From: Rhizobium rhizoryzae
GTDB taxonomy: Bacteria > Pseudomonadota > Alphaproteobacteria > Rhizobiales > Rhizobiaceae
Length of the DNA stretch: 64,000 bases
Assembly: GCF_011046895.1 (NCBI RefSeq)
Contig: NZ_CP049249.1
Span: 1,088,501 to 1,152,500, forward strand
Reading direction: 5' to 3'
The notes beneath the pieces were generated by a model. That model ran no database searches. It worked only from the letters and a program-made list of their open reading frames with translations, and was not told where the DNA came from. Below, in pieces: positions 54,190 through 62,759 of this stretch. Within the stretch, counting starts at the first letter, position 1; each line of letters starts with the position of its first letter. The position numbers and the translations under genes were made by a program.

Positions 54190-55206
54190 TCAGCGGGTGC
54201 TCTCGCGAACGATCAGTTGAGGCTCGATGAGCACATCGCCCACATCCTGCCTGCCGTCGAGAATATCCAGAAGCAGGGAGCCGGTCTTGCGCCCGATATC
54301 GCGCGCGTGCGCATCGATCGTGGTGAGTGTCGGCACGCAAATGCTGCCGATTTCATAGGCGCCGAAGCCGCCGATCGAGATGTCCTCCGGCACGCGCAGG
54401 CCGCGCCGCTGACATTCGGTCAAGGCACCGAAGGCGGAGAGATCCGACACGCAGATCACGGCTTCAGTGTCGGGAAACTGTTCCAGAAGCCGCGCCATGG
54501 CATTGGCGCCTTCCCGCATGGAAATGGGCGGTGGGCCGGCTGCAATCAGCCGGGACGTATCGAGCCCGTGTTGGCGCATGGCTTCCAGAAAGCCCTGGCG
54601 TCTGTCGCTGCCGCGCGTATCGCGCCCCACATCGCCGCCGATGAAAGCGATACGGCTATAGCCTGAGCGAACGAGATGATCCACCATGCCGCGCACCACA
54701 CCGGCGTTTGAAAAGCCCACGAAGTGACCGATAGGCTCAGCGGGAACATCCCATGTTTCGATTACGGGAATGGGCGCGTTTTCCAGCAGTTTGCGGGCGC
54801 GCGCGGTGTGTTTTCCGCCCGTCACCACAATGGCTTCCGGTTTACGACGCAGCAGTTGCTCGATCAGCCGCTCTTCTTCCTGCATGTCGTAATTGGTATA
54901 ACCGAGCAGGATCTGCATGTTGCGGGCAGCAAGCGTTTCGGAAAGTCCGCCCACCGTATCGGCAAAGTTGGCATTGTTGATCGAAGGGATCGTGACGGCC
55001 ACAAAGTCGGTTTTCTGTGAGCGCAGGTTCGACGCCGTGGCATCGAACACATAGCCCAGATCTTCTGCGGCTTTCAGGATGGCGTCCCGCGTTTCCTTGC
55101 TGATGAGGCTGTCCGTCTTGAACGCACGCGAAACCGTCATCGGCGAAACGCCGGTGACGCGCGCGATGTCCGCCATGGTGGGCGGTTTACGGATCTGGCT
55201 CATCAA
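54190..55206 (-). CDS. LacI-family regulator of gluconate/idonate genes (GntR/IdnR-like)
   Basis: This 338-residue repressor begins with PPTMADIARVTGVSPMTVSRAFK, a hinge near FDATASNLRSQKT and a sensor domain resembling E. coli GntR (LacI type). A near-perfect copy of the TGTTATCGATAACA operator lies eight bases before its start, so it is probably autoregulated. Two perfect copies control the ABC importer and the divergent idn genes. The likely effector is gluconate, 6-phosphogluconate or 5-ketogluconate. Confidence 0.88.
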   Translation of the reverse strand: MMSQIRKPPTMADIARVTGVSPMTVSRAFKTDSLISKETRDAILKAAEDLGYVFDATASNLRSQKTDFVAVTIPSINNANFADTVGGLSETLAARNMQILLGYTNYDMQEEERLIEQLLRRKPEAIVVTGGKHTARARKLLENAPIPVIETWDVPAEPIGHFVGFSNAGVVRGMVDHLVRSGYSRIAFIGGDVGRDTRGSDRRQGFLEAMRQHGLDTSRLIAAGPPPISMREGANAMARLLEQFPDTEAVICVSDLSAFGALTECQRRGLRVPEDISIGGFGAYEIGSICVPTLTTIDAHARDIGRKTGSLLLDILDGRQDVGDVLIEPQLIVRESTR

Positions 55207-55213
55207 ACGCCTT

Positions 55214-55227
55214 TGTTATCGATACCA
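55214..55227. promoter_or_regulatory. LacI operator (one mismatch) before the regulator gene
   Basis: TGTTATCGATACCA differs by one base from the perfect sites at 50350 and 57821. It lies eight bases upstream of the regulator start and suggests autoregulation. Confidence 0.6.
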
Positions 55228-55294
55228 TCCAACTAGAGCCTGTTTATTGAACCGGCGCAAGTGGAGGTGGCGGGTAACACCGATGATCCGTCAA

Positions 55295-55627
55295 TCAAAG
55301 CGGAAATTCGTTGGCCAGCGTCACATGATGATGAATGCGGCCATCGAAGAAACGTGACAGCACGCTTTCAGTCGCGGCCCGCGCTTCGGTTCGCACAGGA
55401 CTTGCCAGCGCCTGTTCGACGGCTTCGATGCTGGGATAATTGACGGCAAGGATCATCGGGAATTCCGGCGCGCCATCATCTCTGGCTTCCGCGAAGGACA
55501 CCCGCACATCAAGCGCGCCTGGAAACTGCTTCCACTTCGGCAAGATTTCATCCATCACAGCGGCGCGAAAGGCTTCCGTTTGGCCCGGTTTTACAGTTCC
55601 TTCAAACAAGGCATAGCGCGTAATCAT
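55295..55627 (-). CDS. small Dabb/EthD-like protein, function unknown
   Basis: This 110-residue protein begins MITRYALFEGTVKPGQTEAF and ends with FDGRIHHHVTLANEF. Size and layout suggest a ferredoxin-like dimeric alpha/beta barrel of the Dabb/EthD group, but I do not recognise a specific family member. Its start overlaps the preceding dehydrogenase stop (ATGA), so it is co-translated as the last gene of the idnO operon. It might act as an isomerase or mutarotase-like helper; this is speculative. Confidence 0.7.
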   Translation of the reverse strand: MITRYALFEGTVKPGQTEAFRAAVMDEILPKWKQFPGALDVRVSFAEARDDGAPEFPMILAVNYPSIEAVEQALASPVRTEARAATESVLSRFFDGRIHHHVTLANEFPL

Positions 55628-56511
55628 GGCGAAATCTCCCTCTTCGCTCCCGTGAAAAATTCCATCAGCGCTGCCTGATCCTCGCCGCCAAGTCCGGCAG
55701 CCGTCAGCATGCGGTGCACCTCCGCACACACGGCGGTCAGCGGCATGGCGGTGTTGGTGCGGCGAGCGAGATCCTGCGCGCCGTTCAGATCTTTCACCAT
55801 ATTGTCGATGCGACCGGTGCGCCGATAATCCTTGGTCACGAAGCGCGGCATATATTCCTGCAGGATGGCGCTGTCAGCACGTCCGCCCTTGAGCGCCTGC
55901 GGAATCTTGGCAGCATTGACCCCGGCATCCAGCGCCAGCTGCGTGGCCTCGGCCACAGCCAGAAAGTTCAAGCCGCACAGCACCTGATTGATGAGCTTTG
56001 TTGTCTGCCCTGCCCCAACCGGCCCCATATGGGTGTAGTTGGAGGAAACATGGCAGAGAACCTTGTGGGCATCGCTCACATCCTGCTCGCTGCCGCCCGC
56101 CATCAGCGTCAACTGACCAATGAGGGCTTTCGGTGCGCCGCCGGAAAGCGGGCTATCCACCCAGCGCAAGCCCTTTTCAGCCGCCTCTGCCGCGAGTTCC
56201 TTTGTCGCGTCCGGGTCGATGGACGACATGTCGATGATAAGGGTGCCGGGAGCCGCGCCTGCCGCGACACCCTTGTCGCCAAATACCGCCAGCCGAACAA
56301 TCTTTGGCGCATTGAGGCTGAGGATGACGAAATCCGAAACGGACGCGGCTTGCGCCGCACTGGCAGCACGCTTGGCGCCAAAGGCCTCAAGTGCTGCGAT
56401 CTTGGCCGGGTCCGGGTCGAACACCGTCAAATGCTGACCCGTCTCGGCAAGGCGCTGACCGATCGCCCCACCCATTGCGCCTGCGCCGATCAGGGCGACC
56501 CGGTTGCTCAT
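55624..56511 (-). CDS. NAD(P)-dependent beta-hydroxyacid dehydrogenase (3-hydroxyisobutyrate dehydrogenase family)
   Basis: This 295-residue protein has an N-terminal Rossmann motif GAGAMGGAIG, the substrate signature DSPLSGGAPKALIGQLTLMAGG and the catalytic lysine in GAGQTTKLINQVLCG. Relatives act on 3-hydroxyisobutyrate, tartronate semialdehyde or 2-hydroxy-sugar acids. It starts two bases after the gluconokinase stop. The textbook L-idonate pathway does not need it, so it may handle an additional sugar acid. Confidence 0.85.
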   Translation of the reverse strand: MSNRVALIGAGAMGGAIGQRLAETGQHLTVFDPDPAKIAALEAFGAKRAASAAQAASVSDFVILSLNAPKIVRLAVFGDKGVAAGAAPGTLIIDMSSIDPDATKELAAEAAEKGLRWVDSPLSGGAPKALIGQLTLMAGGSEQDVSDAHKVLCHVSSNYTHMGPVGAGQTTKLINQVLCGLNFLAVAEATQLALDAGVNAAKIPQALKGGRADSAILQEYMPRFVTKDYRRTGRIDNMVKDLNGAQDLARRTNTAMPLTAVCAEVHRMLTAAGLGGEDQAALMEFFTGAKREISP

Positions 56512-56513
56512 CG

Positions 56514-57017
56514 TCAGTTCCTTCCGATCTTGTTCAGAATGTCCCGGACCACCTCATCCAGAGGTTGCCCGATATCGGCACCGACAGACAGTTCGCCTTC
56601 TCCCGGCGGTTCCAGCGTCGCGAACTGATTATCCAGCAGGGAAGTCGGCATGAAATGTCCGGGACGATGCTTCATCCGCTCGGCAATCACCTCTTTCGCG
56701 CCAGTCAAATGAATGAAGAGCACAGGCTCTCCCGCCTTCTCGCGGATCAGATCGCGATAGGAGTGCTTGAGGGCAGAGCAGCCGATGAAGATCTTCCCCT
56801 CATGACTGCCCAGCCGTTCGCCCACAGCGGCAAGCCAGGGCCAACGATCTTCATCGGTCAGCGGAATCCCCGCACTCATCTTCTCGATATTGCTTTTGGG
56901 GTGAAGGTCATCGCCATCCACATAAGGCGCGCCGGTCTTTTCCGAAAGAGCTGCACCGACCGATGACTTGCCGGAGCCGGACACACCCATGATGACGAAC
57001 TTCTGGATATCCGCCAT
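56514..57017 (-). CDS. idnK: gluconokinase
   Basis: This 167-residue kinase phosphorylates gluconate to 6-phosphogluconate. It has the P-loop GVSGSGKSS, YVDGDDLHPKSNIEKMSAGIPLTDEDRWPWL and LIGCSALK-like FIGCSALKHSYRDLIR, all classic GntK/IdnK features. Its ATG overlaps the idnO stop by four bases. The symbol idnK is chosen from context; gntK would be equally fair. Confidence 0.9.
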   Translation of the reverse strand: MADIQKFVIMGVSGSGKSSVGAALSEKTGAPYVDGDDLHPKSNIEKMSAGIPLTDEDRWPWLAAVGERLGSHEGKIFIGCSALKHSYRDLIREKAGEPVLFIHLTGAKEVIAERMKHRPGHFMPTSLLDNQFATLEPPGEGELSVGADIGQPLDEVVRDILNKIGRN

Positions 57018-57775
57018 CAGAGCGACACCGTGATGCCGCCATCCACATAGAGGATGTGGCCGTTGACGAAGGTGGAGGCGTCGGATGCCAGGAAGATGCA
57101 GGCGCCGACCAGTTCTTCTACCTTGCCCCAGCGTCCGGCAGGCGTGCGTTTTTCCAGCCAGGACGTGAAGGCCGGATCGCTGACCAGCGCTGCGTTCAGC
57201 GGGGTATCGAAATAGCCGGGTGCAATGGCATTGCACTGGAGACCATACTTCGCCCAGTCCGTCGCCATGCCCTTGGTCAAGTTGCCCACGGCACCCTTGG
57301 TGGCAGTGTAAGGCGCGATGGAGGGGCGGGCCAGCGCCGTCTGCACACTGGCAATGTTGATGATCTTGCCACGGCCGCGCTTGATCATGTGGCGGGCAAC
57401 GGCCTGGCCAACATGGAAAACGCTGGAAATATTTGTTTTCAGCAGCCGCTCGAACGCGTCTTCCGGGAAGTCTTCCAGGGGACCGCGATGTTGCATGCCC
57501 GCATTGTTGACGAGCACATCGATGGCACCATGTTCAGCCTCGAAACGATCGATTGCCTCGCGCGCTGCGCCGTGGTCCGTAACGTCAAAGTTCAGAACCT
57601 GGACCGGCTTTGAAAACTGTTTTGCGGCTTCGGCAAGCTTTGCGGGATCGCGGCCATTCAACACGAGATCGGCTCCCGCATCCGCCATTCCCTTTGCCAG
57701 GGCAAAGCCGATTCCCTGCGAAGAACCCGTGACAAGCGCCCGACGGCCCTTCAGATCAAAAAGTGCAAGCGACAT
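57017..57775 (-). CDS. idnO: gluconate 5-dehydrogenase / 5-ketogluconate reductase
   Basis: This 252-residue SDR reduces 5-keto-D-gluconate to gluconate. It has TGSSQGIG, NNAGMQHRGPLEDFP, an active serine (INIASVQTALARPSIAP) and YTATK; ending ILYVDGGITVSL. ATG 57775 has GGGAGG upstream; the longer frame lacks one. It is first in the minus-strand operon with gluconokinase, divergent from the idnD operon, with a perfect operator between. Confidence 0.88.
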   Translation of the reverse strand: MSLALFDLKGRRALVTGSSQGIGFALAKGMADAGADLVLNGRDPAKLAEAAKQFSKPVQVLNFDVTDHGAAREAIDRFEAEHGAIDVLVNNAGMQHRGPLEDFPEDAFERLLKTNISSVFHVGQAVARHMIKRGRGKIINIASVQTALARPSIAPYTATKGAVGNLTKGMATDWAKYGLQCNAIAPGYFDTPLNAALVSDPAFTSWLEKRTPAGRWGKVEELVGACIFLASDASTFVNGHILYVDGGITVSL

Positions 57776-57820
57776 GTTTTCCTCCCTCTTGCATCTCGAC
57801 AACCGTCATCTTGTGCGTTT

Positions 57821-57836
57821 ATGTTATCGATAACAT
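57821..57836. promoter_or_regulatory. LacI operator in the divergent idn promoter
   Basis: A perfect 16-bp palindrome identical to that at 50350-50365. It lies 45 bases before idnO and 37 before the 2-hydroxyacid dehydrogenase gene, so one site can control both directions. Confidence 0.85.
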
Positions 57837-57873
57837 CAAGTGTCAAGACGATTTTCGTGGAGGAATTTTAGCA

Positions 57874-58821
57874 ATGGCGAAACCGCACATCCTGCAGGTT
57901 GGACCCTATCCGCAATGGGACGAGGAGCCTTTGAATGAGGCTTTTCAGGTTCACCGCTATTTTGAGGCCGAGGATAAGCAGGCATTTCTGTCACAGGTCG
58001 GTCCGCAGGTTCGCGGCATTGCGACTCGTGGAGAACTGGGCGCCAACAGGACCATGATCGAGGCCTGCCCCAACCTCGAAGTCATCTCCGTCTATGGCGT
58101 GGGCTATGATGCTGTGGATCTGGGGGCCTGCCGTGAGCGCGGTATCCGCGTTACCAACACGCCGGATGTGCTGACCAATGACGTGGCTGATCTGGGCATT
58201 GCCATGATGCTGGTACAATCGCGCGGCATCATCGGCGCGGAAACCTGGGTGAAGGATGGAAGTTGGGCCGCCAAGGGCCTCTATCCGCTCAAGCGCCGTG
58301 TCTGGGGCCGCAAGGCGGGTGTTCTGGGCCTTGGCCGTATCGGTTTTGAGGTGGCCAAGCGTCTCAGGGGCTTCGATATGGGTATTGCCTATAGCGATGT
58401 ATCTGCCAAGCCATACGCAGAAGGCATGGAGTTTGTGAGCGATCCGGTTGAACTGGCGCGGCGATCCGATTTCCTGTTCGTCACTTTGGCGGCATCTGCC
58501 GAGACACGGCACATTGTGGGCCGCGCTGTTATTGAGGCTCTTGGACCGGAAGGCATGCTGATCAATATTTCGCGCGCCTCGAATATTGATGAAGAGGCGC
58601 TTCTGGAGGCATTGGAAAGCAGGCAACTCGGCTCGGCGGCGCTGGATGTTTTCGAGGGCGAGCCGAAGCTGAACCCGCGGTTCCTGGCACTCGATAATGT
58701 TCTGTTGCAGCCGCACCACGCATCTGGAACGGTGGAAACCCGCAAGGCCATGGGCCAGCTGGTTCGCGATAACCTGATGGCGCATTTTGATGGACGCGCC
58801 CTACTGACGCCGGTGATTTGA
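57874..58821 (+). CDS. D-isomer-specific 2-hydroxyacid dehydrogenase (2-ketoaldonate reductase-like)
   Basis: This 315-residue NAD(P)-dependent enzyme has VLGLGRIG for cofactor binding and the catalytic Arg/Glu/His in INISRASNIDEEAL, DVFEGEP and LLQPHHASGT. Relatives (GhrB/TkrA type) reduce 2-ketogluconate to gluconate or 2-keto-L-gulonate to L-idonate. ATG 57874 follows TGGAGGAA. Placement directly before idnD suggests 2-keto-L-gulonate to L-idonate, feeding the next enzyme. Confidence 0.87.
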   Translation: MAKPHILQVGPYPQWDEEPLNEAFQVHRYFEAEDKQAFLSQVGPQVRGIATRGELGANRTMIEACPNLEVISVYGVGYDAVDLGACRERGIRVTNTPDVLTNDVADLGIAMMLVQSRGIIGAETWVKDGSWAAKGLYPLKRRVWGRKAGVLGLGRIGFEVAKRLRGFDMGIAYSDVSAKPYAEGMEFVSDPVELARRSDFLFVTLAASAETRHIVGRAVIEALGPEGMLINISRASNIDEEALLEALESRQLGSAALDVFEGEPKLNPRFLALDNVLLQPHHASGTVETRKAMGQLVRDNLMAHFDGRALLTPVI

Positions 58822-58833
58822 GGAGACAGAACC

Positions 58834-59865
58834 ATGAGAGCAATTGTTGCACACGCGGCGAAGGATCTGCGCATTGAAGAACACCCGGCTGCATCGCCCG
58901 GTCGAGGTGAGGTCAAACTGCGGCTGGCGACCGGCGGCGTCTGCGGCAGCGACCTTCACTATTATAATCACGGTGGGTTCGGCACGGTTCGCCTGAAGGA
59001 GCCGATGATCCTCGGCCATGAAGTTTCCGCCTATGTCGAGGAACTGGGGGAAGGCGTGAGCGGTCTGGAGATCGGCCAATTGGTGGCGGTTTCGCCGTCC
59101 AGGCCATGCCGCACCTGCCGCTATTGCCAGCAGGGCCTGCATAACCAATGCCTGAATATGCGGTTCTACGGCAGCGCCATGCCTTTCCCGCATATTCAGG
59201 GGGCTTTCCGTGAAAGTCTGGTGGCGGATGCCATTCAGTGCGTGCCAGCAGACGGGCTTTCTGCGGGCGAGGCGGCGATGGCCGAGCCTCTGGCGGTCAC
59301 GCTGCATGCAACGCGGCGGGCGGGCGAAATGCTGGGCAAGCGGGTGCTTGTCACGGGCTGTGGCCCGATTGGCCTGCTCTCCATTCTTGCGGCCAGACGT
59401 GCAGGTGCCGCGGAAATCGTGGCGACGGATCTTTCCGATTTCACGCTTCAAATGGCAAAGGCCGCCGGTGCCGACCGGACCATCAACACAAAGGATGAGC
59501 CGGAGGCGCTCACCGCCTATTCCGCCGACAAGGGCACGTTCGATGTGCTCTACGAATGCTCGGGAGCGGCCGTTGCGCTTGCAGGCGGCATTGCAGCCCT
59601 TCGCCCGCGTGGCGTCATTGTTCAGCTGGGTCTTGGCGGCGACATGAGCCTGCCGATGATGGCGATTACCGCAAAGGAACTGGAGCTGCGCGGCTCCTTC
59701 CGCTTCCATAAGGAGTTTGCTGTGGGTGTCGGGCTGATGCAGAAGGGCCTTATCGACGTGAAGCCGCTGATCACCCATACGGTCGCGCTTGACGATGCGA
59801 TCTCGGCATTTGAGATAGCCTCGGATAGAAGCAAAGCCATGAAGGCACAGATCCGATTCTCTTGA
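58834..59865 (+). CDS. idnD: L-idonate 5-dehydrogenase (zinc-dependent)
   Basis: This 343-residue medium-chain dehydrogenase oxidises L-idonate to 5-keto-D-gluconate. The catalytic zinc site is in GVCGSDLHYYNHGG and GHEV; the structural zinc loop PCRTCRYCQQGLHNQC has four cysteines; GCGPIGLLSILAA is the NAD site. GAGGAGAC precedes ATG 58834. With idnO and gluconokinase on the other side of the operator it completes conversion of L-idonate to 6-phosphogluconate. Confidence 0.9.
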   Translation: MRAIVAHAAKDLRIEEHPAASPGRGEVKLRLATGGVCGSDLHYYNHGGFGTVRLKEPMILGHEVSAYVEELGEGVSGLEIGQLVAVSPSRPCRTCRYCQQGLHNQCLNMRFYGSAMPFPHIQGAFRESLVADAIQCVPADGLSAGEAAMAEPLAVTLHATRRAGEMLGKRVLVTGCGPIGLLSILAARRAGAAEIVATDLSDFTLQMAKAAGADRTINTKDEPEALTAYSADKGTFDVLYECSGAAVALAGGIAALRPRGVIVQLGLGGDMSLPMMAITAKELELRGSFRFHKEFAVGVGLMQKGLIDVKPLITHTVALDDAISAFEIASDRSKAMKAQIRFS

Positions 59866-59900
59866 TCGAGGTCAGATACAACGGTTGGGAGGATGAGTTC

Positions 59901-60791
59901 ATGTCGTTTTTCGAGGTCGTCGAACCGGTTTTTTCGCGCTTCGTGCTGGGGAATGCCCCGGTAAAGGAGATCGCGACCGGCTTTGACTGGGTGGAGGGAC
60001 CGGTGTGGTTCGGAGACCTGAACTGCCTGCTGTTTTCCGATATTCCGAACAACCGGATGATGCGCTGGATACCGGGCGTCGGCACCTCGGTATTCCGCGC
60101 TCCTTCCAGCTATTCGAACGGCAATACACGCGACCGGGAGGGGCGCCTGATCACCTGCGAGCACCTGACGCGACGGGTGACCCGAACCGAGCGTGACGGA
60201 TCGATCACCGTATTGGCGGACAGCTATCAGGGCAAGCGGCTGAACTCTCCCAATGATGTTATCGTCGCGTCCGATGGTGCTGTCTGGTTCACCGATCCGC
60301 ATTACGGTATTGCCATGGACTATGAGGGCGAAAAGTCGGAGCAGGAACTGGCCTGCCATGTCTATCGCATCGATCCGAACGGTGAAATCAAGGCGGTTCT
60401 GACCGACTTCAACTGCCCGAACGGGCTCGCCTTCAGTCCGGATGAGAAGCGGCTCTATGTGGCAGATACCGGCCGCATGCATTCCGGGGACGCGCAACAC
60501 ATTCGCGCCTTCGATGTGGGAGAGAACTGGTCACTTTCTGGCGGTGAGGTGCTGCACAGCATCAAGCCCGGTTGTGCCGACGGTTTTCGGCTGGATACGG
60601 ACGGCAATATCTGGTCTTCGGCGGCAGATGGGGTCCACTGCCTTTCGCCAGAAGGTCGCTTGCTCGGAAAGATCAAAATTCCGCAGGTCGTATCGAATGT
60701 CTGCTTTGGTGGCAGGCACAGGCACGTGCTGTTCATCACAGCCTCCACCAGCGTCTATTCTGTTGCGCTGAACAGGCGCGGGGTGCTGTGA
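59901..60791 (+). CDS. SMP-30/gluconolactonase-family lactonase
   Basis: This 296-residue six-bladed propeller protein has the metal-ligand segments FDWVEGPVWFGDL, LNSPNDVIVASDGAVWFTDPHYG and CPNGLAFSPDEKRLYVADTGR. It would hydrolyse a sugar lactone to its acid before the idonate/gluconate steps. ATG 59901 has GGGAGGA upstream; a longer frame begins 39 bases earlier inside the idnD end. The lactone may be gluconolactone, idonolactone or gulonolactone. No signal peptide is seen. Confidence 0.85.
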   Translation: MSFFEVVEPVFSRFVLGNAPVKEIATGFDWVEGPVWFGDLNCLLFSDIPNNRMMRWIPGVGTSVFRAPSSYSNGNTRDREGRLITCEHLTRRVTRTERDGSITVLADSYQGKRLNSPNDVIVASDGAVWFTDPHYGIAMDYEGEKSEQELACHVYRIDPNGEIKAVLTDFNCPNGLAFSPDEKRLYVADTGRMHSGDAQHIRAFDVGENWSLSGGEVLHSIKPGCADGFRLDTDGNIWSSAADGVHCLSPEGRLLGKIKIPQVVSNVCFGGRHRHVLFITASTSVYSVALNRRGVL

Positions 60792-60919
60792 GGTCGCAAC
60801 CCTATAAATGATTTGTTGACCATACATCGCTCCAATAGCGTCTCCGATCCGGCTATCATTGCGACCATTCAGGGATTGGGCCAGTTTGCTGACACGCAAT
60901 GGGACAAGGATCAGAGCAC

Positions 60920-61960
60920 ATGCAGGTTCGGGAGGCGATCGCTGGCTTACTGGCCTTAACTGTGGCGGCACCCGAGACCTTGGCGGCTGGTACTTGCCTG
61001 CGCGGCATCAATCTGGCCGGTGCCGAGTTTGGCGCGGTCGGTGGTCTGCATGGTCAGGCCTATGCCTATCCGAGCCAGCAGACGATCAGCTATTTTGCAG
61101 AGAAGGGCTTTACGTCTGTTCGCTTGCCCTTCCTTTGGGAGCGGCTTCAGCCGAAACTCGATGCTCCGTTCGATCAGGCTGAACTGGAGCGCCTGATCGA
61201 AACGGTATCCTCCATGCGGGCGCTCGGTCTGAAGGTCGTACTCGATCCGCATAACTACGCGCGCTATCGTGGGCAACTCATCGGTTCCAAGGCTGTGCCT
61301 GTCTCCAGTTTCGTGGATTTATGGGTGCGGCTGTCTGCTCTATTCAAGTCGGATCCCTCGGTGATCTTCGCGTTGATGAACGAACCGCACGGGATTTCCG
61401 CGAAGGACTGGGTGGATGCCGCCAATGCCGCCACGTCTGCCATCCGCAAGAATGCCGCGCAGAACCTCATTCTCGTCCCGGGCACGGCATGGACGGGTGC
61501 CCATAGCTGGTTTGGCGATTGGTATGGCGGCGCGAACGCCGAGGCTCTTGGCCGCTTCCAGGATCCTGGCAATCGCTACGCCATCGAAATTCACCAGTAT
61601 TCAGACAAGGATTTTTCCGGCACCAACCGGGATTGTTCCCGAGGGCCGGAGGCTGTCGCTGCTGTGGCGAAGCTTTCCCAATGGCTGAGGGACAACGGCA
61701 GAAGAGGGTTTCTGGGTGAGTACGGGGTCCCCGCCGATCCGGCCTGCATTGCTTCTGCGAAGGAAATGGTCTCGACGGTCGAGAAAAATGCGGATGTCTG
61801 GCTCGGCTGGGCCTATTGGGCCGCCGGGGACTGGTGGCCCGAAGATGAGATGCTGAACATCCAGCCACGCGGCGGCAAGGACCGGCCGCAATTTGCGGCA
61901 CTGGCAGAGGCTTTGAATGGTCCGATCGACACGAAGGCCTGCGCCAGCCTCTTCAAATAG
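60920..61960 (+). CDS. secreted GH5 endoglucanase
   Basis: This 346-residue cellulase has a signal (MQVREAIAGLLALTVAAPETLAAG before TC) and the GH5 TIM barrel with acid/base Glu in FALMNEPHG and nucleophile Glu in FLGEYGVP. CLRGINLAGAEFG opens the mature enzyme. ATG 60920 with AAGGA upstream is preferred; ATG 60899 is in frame. Rhizobial cellulose loci carry such enzymes to trim nascent cellulose. It converges with a bcsN-like gene. Confidence 0.88.
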   Translation: MQVREAIAGLLALTVAAPETLAAGTCLRGINLAGAEFGAVGGLHGQAYAYPSQQTISYFAEKGFTSVRLPFLWERLQPKLDAPFDQAELERLIETVSSMRALGLKVVLDPHNYARYRGQLIGSKAVPVSSFVDLWVRLSALFKSDPSVIFALMNEPHGISAKDWVDAANAATSAIRKNAAQNLILVPGTAWTGAHSWFGDWYGGANAEALGRFQDPGNRYAIEIHQYSDKDFSGTNRDCSRGPEAVAAVAKLSQWLRDNGRRGFLGEYGVPADPACIASAKEMVSTVEKNADVWLGWAYWAAGDWWPEDEMLNIQPRGGKDRPQFAALAEALNGPIDTKACASLFK

Positions 61961-61968
61961 AGGCTGGC
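61943..61968. terminator. bidirectional hairpin between endoglucanase and bcsN-like genes
   Basis: GCCAGCCTC (61943-61951) pairs perfectly with GAGGCTGGC (61960-61968) around an eight-base loop that includes the endoglucanase stop. No strong T run follows, so termination strength is uncertain. Confidence 0.5.
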
Positions 61969-61976
61969 CTTCCAAT

Positions 61977-62759
61977 TCAGGATGCGGGCAGTGGCACCAC
62001 TGCCGCCGCTGGTGATGGCGTCGCCTTGGTTGCCCGTTCGCTTGTGTGGACGCCTGAGGCAGCATGGGTCCGTCGAACCGGATTGACCGGCGACCCCGGT
62101 CGTTCATGCAGAATGGAATTCGATTGACCGGATGCGACTGGCAACCCATCCATCTGCCCCGTCGACGCGAGACCAATCGAAAATCCGCTGAGTAGATTGG
62201 CAAGTTGCGCCATATCCATGTTCCGATCGCAATAACGAAGACGGACCTTGGCGCTTGTGTCCTTCGCCAAACCTGGCCAGTGGTTGATCTGCTGCCAGGT
62301 ATAGACACAGTGCTCACCCTGCTGCGATGTGCCTGAGGCTGTGCCATACGGCCCAAAAGCATTGGTGCGAATAATCGGATCAACGGTCATGCGGATATCC
62401 GGAAGCGCTTGAGCTATCTCTGCCTGAAGCGCTGCGGCGGATGGTGCGCGTGAAAGACGCAGATTGGCGTTTGCGCTGCGTTCTATGGTCAGCATGTTTT
62501 CGCCCGCCAAATTGGTTTTGCCTAGATAGACGATCTGCTGAATCTCGCTCTCTTCCGCCGAGAGGAGGCGAATGCTGCTCGGGCTCTGTCCCAGTGTGGG
62601 CAGCTGCGCCCAAGCCATGTGAAGCGGAACCTCGCGGTTGAGGGCAGGTGCTGCGCCGACCGTGCTGGATGTTGCCTGATGATCGAGCCAGGCATCGGAC
62701 GTGGTGCTGCATGCGCTCAGCAATCCGAGCGCGACGAGGACGAAAGGAGAAGACTTCAT
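61977..62759 (-). CDS. bcsN: cellulose biosynthesis lipoprotein, BcsN-like
   Basis: This 260-residue protein starts MKSSPFVLVALGLLSAC, a lipoprotein signal with the lipobox LSAC. It then has VPLHMAWAQLPTLGQ, VYLGKTNLAGENMLTIERS and HCVYTWQQINHWPG, and a disordered proline/alanine-rich tail. BcsN proteins occur in alphaproteobacterial cellulose loci, but their molecular role is poorly known. ATG 62759 overlaps the upstream TPR gene stop (ATGA); an ATG two codons earlier is also in frame. Confidence 0.7.
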   Translation of the reverse strand: MKSSPFVLVALGLLSACSTTSDAWLDHQATSSTVGAAPALNREVPLHMAWAQLPTLGQSPSSIRLLSAEESEIQQIVYLGKTNLAGENMLTIERSANANLRLSRAPSAAALQAEIAQALPDIRMTVDPIIRTNAFGPYGTASGTSQQGEHCVYTWQQINHWPGLAKDTSAKVRLRYCDRNMDMAQLANLLSGFSIGLASTGQMDGLPVASGQSNSILHERPGSPVNPVRRTHAASGVHTSERATKATPSPAAAVVPLPAS

